Below, piece by piece: positions 54,109 through 63,796 of a stretch of 64,000 bases of DNA. Under the pieces are notes generated by a model. The model was not told the DNA's origin, ran no database searches, and was given only the letters and a program-made list of their open reading frames with translations. Within the stretch, counting starts at the first letter, position 1; each line of letters opens with the position of its first letter. The DNA is from Muricea muricata (lineage: Eukaryota > Cnidaria > Anthozoa > Malacalcyonacea > Plexauridae). Made by a program: the position numbers and the translations under genes. The DNA is taken from assembly GCA_963855995.1 (NCBI GenBank), contig OY979716.1, forward strand, positions 44,676,480-44,740,479. The letters are read 5' to 3'.

Positions 54109-57100
54109 CTGTTCCGATTTTGAGTTTATTCCACTCTCGAAGAAGCAGCTGTACCTTACGGCTTTCTTGCTTGCGTTCCTGGGGAGATAGGTAGGTGTTC
54201 CCTAATTTAAGTGTTATGACGCGGTTGACATCGGGGTCCTTACTTTGTTCCTTTTTTAGGTTGGTCGATATTTCAGTTGTGTTTATGTCTGCGCGATGAG
54301 TTTCAGGGGAAAATGGCATTGTGGATGGGATCTCGGATTGTACTTGCAACCCCGAAACACTAGCTTGAACAACGTCATGATTCACCTCTGCACTGCACAT
54401 TTTCATGTATTCGTCGATTTCCCTCGGCATTCGTGACAATGCGTCAGCATCTCCGTTGAGTTTCTCGGGACGGTATCGAATATTGAAATTGAAATCAGCC
54501 AACTCTCCTATCCATCTCAAACCAGTGGCGTTCAGTCGGGCAGATGTTAAGACGTAGGTTAGAGGATTGTTATCAGTGAAAACGGTGAACTCGGGGGCGT
54601 AATACAAATAATCACGGAATTGGTCCGTTATAGCCCATTTGAGCGCAAGAAATTCCAATTTGCCCGCGTGGAGGTGGTAGTTTTTCTCTGCGTTTGTAAG
54701 ACTTCGGGAAGCATAGGCGATAACTCGAACTGTTTCTTCCTGCTTTTGGTACAAGACTGCACCAAGACCGTCTTTCGACGCGTCCGTATGTACTATGTAA
54801 GGCCTTTGGTAGTCCGGGTACGCCATCACTGGGGGTGTTATAAGATGATCAATCAGTTTCTCCAACACCGTCTGATGTTGTTTAGCCCACGCAATTTTTA
54901 ATGATGATGGAACTTGACGCCTCTTTCCGGTGTCATTCGCTTGCTCTTTATCACTGTCCGTGTTCGCTGCTCGCGTGACTAGATCATATAGCGATTTAGC
55001 TTTCTGGGCAAAATTCGGTACATATCGGCGGTAATAACTGAGCAAACCGAGTAGTTTTCGCAGTTCTCCTATTGTTTGTGGTGTTTTGTTTTTAAGACTT
55101 GCAACCGCATTAAGATTTTCGGGATCTATTCTGTAGCCTTCTTCCGATACCACTCTACCCAGGAATGTTACTTCGCGTTTGAACAGTTTACACTTCTTCT
55201 GCTTCAACTTAACTCCATGTTCTCTCAAACGACGTAGCACGGTTCTTAAATGTTCCACATGCTCATCAAATGTTGTACTAAATACGATCACATCATCTAA
55301 GTATGGGATGGCAATCTCGTCGCGTAATTCTCCTACACAGTGTTCCATGAATCTCTGAAAGCTTGCTGGGGCGTTCATGAGTCCGAATGGGATCCTAAGC
55401 CATTCGTATAGGCCCCACGGCGTCACAAATGCTGTTAAATGCTGACTTGACGGTTCCACAAATCCTTGGTGGTAGGCCTTACCCTGATCTAATACACTAA
55501 ACCACGAATTGCCGCCCAAGCTATCGAGTGTTTCTTGGACCCTTGGTATAGGGTGCCGGTCGGGAACTGTTCTACGATTGAGTTCCCTATAATCGACACA
55601 AAGTCGGAGTGTTCCATCTTTCTTACGGATACAGACCACTGGAGATGAATATGCTGATCGAGACTCCTTAATAAACTGTTTATTTAATAGATCTTCGATA
55701 TATTGCTTTACTTCCGGATAAAGTGGTCTTGGTACTGACACGTAGTTCTTTTGTACTGGCTCGTTTGTTGTCAAATTAACACCAAGTTCTAGATCGTTGA
55801 TACAGCCGATATCCTCATCATTTCTTGCAAAGGAGTGGCATTCTTCTCTCAACATAGCTTTTGCTACTTTACGCTGCTGCTCGGTTAACCCAGTAAGATC
55901 AATGTCAGGCAAAAAATCGTCGTCACTTGTATTTTCTTCTTTCGCGGTTCTTTTCTCTGTCATTGTTACTTGTGATTGAGAGACGGTTGCAGATGTTTCC
56001 GTTTCTTCACCTGCGTTTTCTGCAAGCTTCACTTCTACCGGTGTAATAGATTTGACCAATTGAAGACTCCCCAGTATCGTATGTTTTCGCAATACAATGT
56101 CATGATTAGTCGTATTAATAACATCTATCTTAATTTTCGACGTTGAACCTCGTTTGACTGCGGTAACCGTTTCATGTATAGCTAAACCCTGCGGCCATGG
56201 CGTTAATTCATCTGGTTCAAATAAGACTGGCATGGCTTCTTCTACTGGTCCGGTATTTGCTCTACAATTAACTTGAATTGTTCATTTTGCAGGAATAACA
56301 ACGTCTCTTTTTGAACTCTTAATGGTACACAGCCTATCTGCCTTTGTTCCTTGTATCAGCTCAATCAAGTCAAGCAGTACAATTTCATCCAAGTCTTGGA
56401 AACTAGCTTGTACTGCCGCAATATGTGTTGATTGGTGACCATCTAATAGATTAACAGGTTGGACAAGTTCCTCAATGACATTATATCCCAGAATAGGATA
56501 CTCTAAATTCTCATTTGTAATTAGAAAGGGTATCATAACCGATGGCTCATCTTTACTGGAAGAAGTCAATCGGACTTCTATTTCAACCCAACCGCTGTAT
56601 GCGATTTTTGTTCCATTAGCCGCTGTCAAGTGTAGTTCCTCGTCAATTAATTCGGAAATATCTCTTACCGTCGCTTTGTTAAAGAACTTCTCCATCATTT
56701 CTCTTGACAAAATAGATACTTGTGCACCAGTATCCCACAGTACCTGTGACTCAATGTCATTTAACAAGCATCTCACCGTACACCGCCGTCCAACAAGTTT
56801 AGCAATCTTCGTATATTCGCTTGGAGTTGAATGGCTTACAAATGTCTTATTTTTGCCGTTTGGTCTGTTTTGACTTGTCCATGTCAGGTCCCTAAGAGTC
56901 TTACAATTATCTTTGTGATGATTCCAGTGCCTTTTCTGACAGAGTTTGGAACAGTAAACTACACATTTACATTGTGAACACCGATACATTGTCATTTGAC
57001 CATTGTCTTTACCACAGTTACTACATCTTTGGGACCCCATTTTTCCTTCGGCTACTTCCGGCCCCTCTGAGGCAGCCTCTTGGAGTTTGAAGCACTTCGG

Positions 57101-57118
57101 CCTTGGTTCTGTCGACAT
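54080..57118 (-). pseudogene. Gypsy pol with N-terminal MYND zinc finger
   Basis: One frame from an ATG at 57118. Residues ~32-72 form a MYND finger (CSNCGKDNGQ ... CSQCKCVVYCSKLCQKRH, then H and C). The retropepsin active site VLWDTGAQVS follows, and an in-frame TGA at 56282 separates this from the rest. RT has [34 protein letters not shown] and YLDDVIVFS. RNase H has [15 protein letters not shown] and [10 protein letters not shown]. The frame ends at 54080, next to a shifted integrase. A MYND finger is a protein-protein interaction module of chromatin regulators and is not a standard Gypsy part, so this looks like a captured domain. Confidence 0.85.
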
Positions 57119-58347
57119 CCAACTGCATAATGGTTATCACTTCCACAAATATAACAATGAAAACATCTAACATTTCCAGTCGCCTGGCACTGTGAACATT
57201 ATGGAGTGTTCTTTCTCTGGTTTCCAGTCTCTTGTAGTTGTACCCCCTGAGGTGGACTTGCTTGTTCAGTTTCTTGATTTCTTTCCTTTAACTGACTCTT
57301 GACCTGGGCAACCTCTATTTTTAGAGCTTCCAAGGTCTCAAGAATCTTGTCTTGTCCCTTGTCATTCTTTTCCTCTGCTACCCGTGACACTTGGGCCGAC
57401 TTTCCACGGTTTTGACTTCTTAACTTTCGAGCACGTTCATCCTCTGTTGACACAGCATTATTGACTTGTCGAATCAGTTCTTCGTCTGATATTGTTGAAT
57501 CTTTTAGGTACCCCCTAACCCTTACTCTTACGTTTTCGTCTTGCAATCCAGTTTCAACCGTACGTAGAAAAAGCTTTTGAACGTGGTCAGTTTCATAAAC
57601 CAAAGTGTCCTCACCTTGATCTTGAGTGCGTGAAAACAGGATTTTCTGCCGTAAATCGAGGGCACGCATAAGGAATTCTTGTGGCGACTCTTTTGGGCCT
57701 TGACATATTGATGCAAGGCTTTGATACAATTCAGTTGAATTCTTAACACCATAATGGTTTCGGAGAATTTTCCGTAATCGTTCTAGAGATAAGTCCTTAA
57801 AAGTTTCAACATAACTTCGAAGAACCATTCCAGCACTAATTGCACGAATTACCCCATCTACAATTTCTTGCTCTGAATAACCTTGTTTCAAACCAGAGTC
57901 TACTTGCCTTGTTGAAGATGTAAAACTTAACTTATCCTTTTCATCTGGGTGCCCGATCTGTCCGACAATCTTAAACTGTCGACGAAATACACTGGTAGAT
58001 TCCAGCATATTTTTTATGGTAGGGTTTTCCAACTTTTGTGGCAAAGGAGACTTTGATTTCTCCCCTGTAACATTCGTGTCATTCACCACAACACTCGTTT
58101 CAGTTACTTCAGGTGTTTCAAAATGACGAGAGCGTAGGCCTTGCAAGAATGCCTTTCGTTCTTCATCTGTTTTAGCCATCAACTCTTTATCGATATATTG
58201 GAAAATAACACACATGATTGTACTCCGTCTCTGTTCATCTATTTCAAGTTTAAACTCCTCGGCAATAGCTCTGAGTGTTTCGTCAGACGCCTGACACAGT
58301 TTCATTTGCATGTTTTGTTGTACTTCTTCAGCCATTTTAAAGTCCAA
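57040..58347 (-). pseudogene. Gypsy gag with zinc knuckle after a stop
   Basis: The ATG at 58347 begins a 382-codon frame: helical capsid-like region (LSFTSSTRQVDSGLKQGYSE, then KESPQEFLMRALDLRQKIL) and a Glu/Lys-rich linker. It ends at a TAA at 57199-57201. The same frame continues immediately with CSQCQATGNVRCFHCYICGS, a CCHC-like knuckle (DNHYAVGC), to about 57040. The TAA is therefore either a premature mutation or a recoding site. The knuckle segment overlaps the start of the MYND-pol frame in another frame. Confidence 0.8.
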
Positions 58348-58460
58348 ATACGTAACGTATCAATTTTAAGAATTCAGCAGAGACCATATTAAAATCATAC
58401 CTTTTTCCTCGTATCTTTTAACTTTATTTATCAATAAACGTCTCGGTGGGACCTCCAAAT

Positions 58461-58681
58461 TGTTACCCGCACGCCGAGTTCATTAGTAGATCGAATAACG
58501 ATGAAATAATCAAAAGGATTTATTTATAACAACAATAAAAATCTACAAGAACGTGTTCATACATCGCCATCTTGAATCATCTCTCTTTCTTGCTGTTGCC
58601 ATAGCAACAGCTATTTTATAGTTCTTACATGACGTATGGACGTCCTACACTAGTTCTTACATGACGTATCGCCATCCTACA
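58461..58681 (-). repeat. Gypsy 5' LTR
   Basis: Same 221 bp as 51613-51833; on the minus strand it precedes gag. The target duplication GGTG follows at 58682-58685. Confidence 0.95.
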
Positions 58682-58685
58682 GGTG

Positions 58686-60419
58686 CGGCCAGGAACACCA
58701 CACGTTTGGTCTGGACCAATCACAGAGCCCAAAACCCCTAAAAGACAATCCGAGATGGCACGAGTAGTAATTTTATAATCTACGTTTAGAAGACTGATGG
58801 GCCTCCAGTTCTTTGTTTCCAGAGGGTTGTCTTTTTTATATAGTACTATAATAAGCCCTCGACGCTGACAGGTGGAGAGCTGGTCTCGCGACGCTGAGAG
58901 GTGGAGAACCCGGTCTCAAATGCAAGATTGAGAACACGGACCAGATCAGCGCAGAGAGCTTCCCAAAAAGCAACATAGAATTCCATGGGGTATCCGTCTG
59001 AGTCTGGCATCTTACTGCGACTCATGCCCATAAGAGCTTGAAAACACTTGTCCACAGTAAGACACCCTTCACATGAAGCCCGTTCAGTTTGATTAAGGCG
59101 ACGCGTTAACTTTGCCAGAAGTTCATCTTGGGCAACAGGGTCGCACTGCGTAGCAGTGAAAAGGTCTTGGTAATAATTCTGCCAGACACCTATGATGGCA
59201 AAAGGGTCATGGCAGACTTCACCCGTGTTGGGGTCTCTGATGGACTTCATGACCTGTTTGGCATACTTTTTGGTGGCCAGGTTAAGGAAAAGAGGAAGAG
59301 GTCTCCCCTTCCTCTGCTCACTGACAGCGAACACGGACCTGGGGGCCTCGAGCCTCATGGAGAGCAATGTTGCGAAGTTCCTGCTGAACTTCACATAGAG
59401 TAGTGAAGGAGGCCTGATCTCCGCCCTCGAAAAGGACCTGCAATTCTCGCATACGTTTAAAGAGCGAGGACTTATCGTTTTGTTTTCGTGCAGCCTTAGA
59501 TTTGGAGTAAGAGCGAGTAACCTTGCAAAGGTAAAATTTTCCTTGGTCCCACCAATCTAGTAAGGATGCGAAAATCCTTGTGGTCTTTGTACGTGTCCCA
59601 GAAGGACCAAAATGATTTTACTAAGTCAACATATTCTGGATCCTGGAGGAGGGAAGTGTTGAATTTCCACACCCGCAGTCTAGCAATAATGGGATCACGG
59701 AAACTGCACTTAACCAGTAGGTACTGGTGATTTGAGAAGAAGGATGGGTAATAATTGCATTCTTGGATGCAATCTTGCATGACAGTGGGCGACCAGATGT
59801 CTATGCGGGACGCAAATTCGTCAGACCCATGCGTCCACGAATAGGCTATGCGCTGCGAGTGAAGGGTGCGCCACAGCAGATATGTCTGAGTGAAAGACAT
59901 AAGGGCCTCAAGAGCAGGGCCAGTCTCTTGGGCATGCGCATTCGCACTGTCAGAAAATGAGGGACGGCGCTTGCGATCCAGAGCGCTATCTAAAACAGAA
60001 TTGAAATCGCCAGCCACAAAAACAGGTCGCGTCAGATCAATAAGAGGTAAAGAGGTAAAAAAGGTGTTGCGGACAGGATTTTGATTTGGTGCATATAGAG
60101 ATATGAAACTAAGGGATTCATCCCCTAAAGATACTAAAGCTTGGACAAACCGTCCAGCATTATCACGGATGATTTTATGGATTTTGTATGTATCTTTTAC
60201 TAAAATGGCTGTGCTACCACTTTTATTAGTGAAACAAGAGGAGGCAGCGTGAAAGCCAGAGTTACGGAACCACCATCGGATAGATTCATGAGAAGGTGCA
60301 TGCGTCTCCTGAAGACAAACAACATCCACCTTCATGTAATGGAGCCAATCTATAAAAGCAGTCTGCTTTCTATGATCATTAAGACCGTTAATATTTATTG
60401 CGATTATGTTAAAATTCAT
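58686..60419 (-). pseudogene. LINE copy 2 ORF2: APE endonuclease and RT start
   Basis: The ATG at 60419 overlaps the ORF1 stop by a few bases. The endonuclease has NIIAININGLNDHRKQTAFI, VVCLQETHAPS, ISLYAPN, VFVAGDFNSVLD, and near its end IDIW and FFSNHQYLLVK (H of SNH), so the APE catalytic residues N, E, D, N and H are visible. A frame break near 59495 leads to the linker (RKGRPLPLFLNLATKKYAKQ), then the RT fingers at 58860-58690 (TKNWRPISLLNVDYKI, DQTCGVPGRT), where the Gypsy interrupts. Endonuclease specificity would explain the U1 target. Confidence 0.85.
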
Positions 60420-62554
60420 TTTCTAAGAAATGAAAGACAGATAATGTAGGAAACATTAACTGTAGGGCACGAGTGTCGCGAAGCGATTCTGGCGAATTGC
60501 ATGACTCACTGGAGTCAATAACAGCACCTGTCTCCACTCTAGGAGGAGCAGGGGAAGAAGGTTCAAGAGTACTTGGACCATGAATTGAAGAGGAGGAAGC
60601 TGGTGGAGTGTCACTCCCTAAATCTATATCTTGATTGTTATCATGAACATCTTGATCATGATAAGGAACTAAGGCTAGAGAGGAGACTGGTGAAATCTCA
60701 CTCTCAGCAGATATATTATTATTATTATTATTATTTGACTGAGAAGAGTAGCCTGGCGGGGACTCACTCTCCACAGTCGTACTATATTTATTATTTTCAT
60801 TGGCGTTAAGGTCCTTTTGGTCATTGGTACTAGGCAGAGGGGAGGAATGAGGCTGGGCTGAAGCCCAAGGTGCATACCCTTCAGCAAGGACTTTGATCGT
60901 AACTTCCTCACTAGATGGTTTAGACGGCACTTTTGAGGCAACTGCAGAAGTCGCCAACATAGGGGAGGAAGGAAGAGGAGGCAAGTCTTCAAAATGAAGG
61001 AATGGACCAACAACTGATGATCCGGCCAAGCAAAAATCTACGTCCTCAGATGGTACGGACTCAGTGAGACGACGACGTTTCCGGCGTCGAGGCTCTGCCA
61101 ACGAGATGTCATCTAAGTCAGCGTCTGAATCAAAGAGTAAAGCTTTGCCTCCAAAAGAACTATGCTTGGCAGATTTAAAAGGCTTAAATGTGGGTTCGGC
61201 AACTGACACGTTTACATCAAATGCGAAGGACGGAGTAGCTGGCACAGTATATGTGCAAAGTAGACGTTCCCAGTAAAACGCTCGGGAGATAGACATACCA
61301 CAAACAAAAAAACTTGTAGAAGTGGCATCGTAGCCAGCAACAGTTCGAGATTGTTGTGCCAGTACTTCAAATTGGTCCTCAACTGTAGACTCCACGTCTC
61401 CTGTCTTAGATTCGTCCAATTTTGAAGGAAGATTAAACATCTGGCGCAGCGCAGCCAAATGGGCAGCAGGAGAAGTGGAAATAGAGACCGTTTCTGGTCC
61501 ATTAGATTCTGGGGAGGAAGGAACAGCGACCGTCGGTGATAATGTGACTGCCTGACTCCTGTCTCATCTAGTGTATTGTTGGTTTTTGGCGCTAATGGAC
61601 CGTTTATGAGAAAGGTTCTATCTCCATTAAGGCAACAGATGAGAGGGAGGAAGTCGCCTCAGCATTTGGCTCTACATCGTTACTCCCACCCTCTCTGTCT
61701 ATTTGCTGACCTTGTGGCTCATCAGCCTCTACTTCTTTTTGTGGAGGAAGGTAAATTTGAGGGGTGGTTTCCACCTGATCCCTGGGTGCAGGTTTGGCCG
61801 CCTGCTTGGCGTCTAGTTTTGTCCTTAAGTCTTCCTCCGACTTTGATGATGGCTGGGTTGTTTTTGGCCATCAGATTTAACCTTCAAGTTAGCTTGAGTT
61901 AAAGGTTGACTAGTGATGTTATTACTATCATCCCTGGTAGTATTATTGTTGTTGTTGTTGGTATTGGCTGCGGGCCCGCCACGACTTCGAACAGCCCCTG
62001 CCCGTATGCCCCACCTCCTGGCACACGAAACAGGTTGGTGGCTGCCCTCGGTAACGGAAGGAGACCAGAAAACCACCTATATTTGTATTTGCAGGGATGG
62101 GCTTACTAATTAGCATGGACACCCTACGTGTGCCAGATCGAACTGAAGGAAAACCTTTGACCTTCAAATGTTGGACTGAAATAACCCAGCTGTAAAGGGC
62201 CAAGGTGTCAAATAAATGCTGATCCTGCCTTTGTAGAGGTGCCCGCTCTACAAAGACGGACTTTACTTCCTCATATGCAGGAAGGGTTGTCAATTGGATA
62301 CCCCGAAAAGCTATGCCATTTATATCGGCAGCGTGCCGATTGGACGAATAACGGTATTCTAGTCTGTATCTAGTGGGAGACAAGGCCTGTACTGCAGCTA
62401 CCTTGCGCTCCCCAATGGCATTTATGAGTTCTTTCCTCAACTGCGGTATTTTAGACTGTTTGACAAGGCAAGCTGGAATGTTCACCCCCGAGGTAATTTG
62501 GTTCCATCGCTGGAAGTCTGCAGCCGAGAACTTTATTGTGTTGTTAAAAATCAC
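60409..62554 (-). pseudogene. LINE copy 2 ORF1 (nucleic-acid-binding protein), shifted
   Basis: Starts MIFNNTIKFSAADFQRWNQ. An RRM-like or ORF1 core occupies residues ~50-160 (GIAFRGIQLTTLPAYEEVKS) and then a zinc knuckle CFVCQEVGHTGRGC. A CAG/CAA/AAC-type tract at about 61940-61960 gives poly-Q or poly-N depending on frame and seems to have caused shifts. A long Ser/Pro-rich acidic tail follows (61458-60409), ending ENEF at a TAA that overlaps the ORF2 ATG, an arrangement suited to reinitiation. Confidence 0.75.
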
Positions 62555-62559
62555 TGGAT

Positions 62560-63160
62560 AAAAACAAACAAATTCCCAAATACAACAAAAACAAAACTTT
62601 TAGTGCTAAAATAGCGCTAAAAGAACCTACTATTAAAAGGCGCCTGTGCAATTGCGTACAATTGTCCCAGACTACTATGGCCTTTTAATAGACCACCAAT
62701 AGCACCCCCCTAATGTAAATACTATGAAAGACGCGCTCAAACCCTGAAGGTAAAAGATGACCAAGAACCCCAACAGGAAGCATCAAAGAAACCAGAAAAA
62801 AGTGATCCCTGACCTTTGAGCCACCTGGCTCAACCGGCCCAACCAGGGAAAAAACTAGTTCCCTCTACCTAAAATGTATTACACTATGTGCACAAAATGG
62901 AGGGAGTTGCCCTGCTAGTCAGGGACAATGGAAGAACCAGCCAACCAGTTAAAAGAAGAAAAAGAGGGGGATTTGTTGCCAGCTGGACTGAACAACGGAA
63001 GAAAACTACTAGAAGGGTAAGGGTGGTGGAGCGTCTACACCAAGCACTATAGGGGTGTAGCTAGTAGAATCCGGCACAGTCGTGTTAAGGGTACCAATCC
63101 CTAGCATGGATGTCCACAACTGCCCGGTCGAAGACACTGAACGCGAGTGCAAGTGACTCA
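62560..63160 (-). other. 5' UTR of LINE copy 2
   Basis: Non-coding. The 5' boundary is set by the U1-like sequence ending at 63161. No internal promoter was identified. Confidence 0.55.
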
Positions 63161-63174
63161 CGTCAGGTAAGTTT
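63161..63174 (-). repeat. U1-head target duplication at the 5' end of LINE copy 2
   Basis: The minus strand reads AAACTTACCTGACG, the same as the start of the U1 body at 49432 apart from one C/T difference. It separates LINE copy 2 from the 490-bp insertion. On the plus strand the same bases read CAGGTAAGT, a perfect splice donor, so a donor is the competing explanation. Confidence 0.65.
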
Positions 63175-63667
63175 TTATTGCAAGGCCTGCTCCCAACACC
63201 AATAGGGCAACCACTCGCTGAGAGCGGACGTGTAATACTGAGCTCTTGAGATTTTCTTCTTGAGACTCTAGAATTTTAATCGATATGTCTAAGGACACAA
63301 TCAAATCTCTCAAAAAACAGAACGATGACTTAAAAGGACAAGTTGATTCCTTAAAAGGAGAAATCACAAAGCTACAAGAGGAAGTTTGCAGTAATAGAAC
63401 GACTTTAACAACGAGCAACTTGAATGCAACTTGAAAGGCCCCCGTTCGCGAAACCGCACTTTTCTGTGAAGAAAAGCCCGCTACAGGTACCGCACCTCCC
63501 AGAGCGCGAAACTAGTACGCCGTTAAGCGCACTAGCTAAATCTCCCAAGGGAGAACAAAAAATACAACCTGCTGGGCGTACCATACAGGAGGAAAAAACT
63601 GCTGGGCAAATCATACAGTATGAGGTGCCTGCTGGGCTAACCATACAGACGAAAAACTTAACCTAAA
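63175..63667 (-). mobile_element. Short insertion between two U1 heads
   Basis: About 490 bp, bounded by U1-head sequence on both sides (63668-63683 and 63161-63174). Minus-strand 3' end reads CCTTGCAATAAAA before ACTTACCTG, which suits a retroposed tail. Its sequence is unlike the LINE tails. The plus strand has a 49-codon coiled-coil-like frame at 63286 (SLKKQNDDLKGQVDSLKGEI) and a 3-unit repeat encoding AG-(R/Q/L)-(T/I)-IQ at 63569-63652. It could be a SINE-like passenger, a 5'-truncated LINE, or part of a plus-strand gene. Confidence 0.5.
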
Positions 63668-63683
63668 CGCGTCAGGTAAGTAT
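63668..63683 (-). ncRNA. First 16 nt of U1 snRNA next to its promoter
   Basis: ATACTTACCTGACGCG on the minus strand, with the canonical first nucleotides AUAC. It is followed by the 490-bp insertion rather than by the rest of U1. The rest of U1 resumes at 49.4 kb, after the LINE. It is too short to prove alone; the promoter-like sequence and the matching junctions support it. Confidence 0.65.
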
Positions 63684-63780
63684 GAGTTTAAGCATGACTG
63701 GCACTCACCTTTTATTCACCCAACAAGAATGGAAACGGACGTGGTTCTGCCTCGTGCTGCCTAGCTAATTTGCATGGTTC
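63684..63780 (-). promoter_or_regulatory. Candidate U1 promoter with ATGCAAAT octamer
   Basis: A perfect octamer ATGCAAAT lies on the minus strand at 63775-63768, about 85-92 bp upstream of the U1 start. A GGCAGAACCACGTCCGTTT segment at about -50 to -68 occupies the proximal-element position. The analogous octamer-like site is found upstream of U2. The octamer is the known distal element of many snRNA genes. Confidence 0.5.
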
Positions 63781-63796
63781 CCTGCCCCACGTTCAG

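Larger units (their letters stand above)
51613..58681 (-). mobile_element. Gypsy LTR retrotransposon with MYND finger, identical LTRs
   Basis: Two 221-bp LTRs, identical by eye (TGTTACCCGCACGCC ... ATCGCCATCCTACA), with 4-bp duplication GGTG (51609-51612 and 58682-58685). Read on the minus strand: 5' LTR, primer site candidate TGGAGGTCCCACCGAG, gag, zinc knuckle, MYND-protease-RT-RNase H, integrase, repetitive tail, 3' LTR. It interrupts LINE copy 2 RT between CGVPGRT and ISENL. Identical LTRs indicate a very recent insertion, yet the coding region carries two stops and two frame breaks. Confidence 0.95.
49433..63160 (-). mobile_element. LINE copy 2, Tx1/L1-like, inserted in U1, split by Gypsy
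   Basis: From 63160 downward: 5' UTR, ORF1 (62554-60409), ORF2 (60419 onward) with endonuclease, RT start, a Gypsy insertion (58681-51613), the rest of RT, a C-terminal zinc region (ending 49799) and a ~360-bp 3' UTR. ACTTACCTGA(C/T)G flanks both ends (63161-63174 and 49421-49430), so about 12-14 nt of U1 head form the target duplication. The 3' junction reads TTTAAAATAT then AAACTTACC. Frameshifts in RT and ORF1 make it inactive. Without the Gypsy it is about 6.7 kb. Confidence 0.85.

Noticed and set aside
63424-63666. 80-codon plus-strand frame followed by a consensus splice donor (CAG/GTAAGTATG)
   Set aside because: The donor consensus is the exact complement of the U1 5' end, which explains the motif here, at 63161 and at 49421 without invoking exons. 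Kept only as an alternative.
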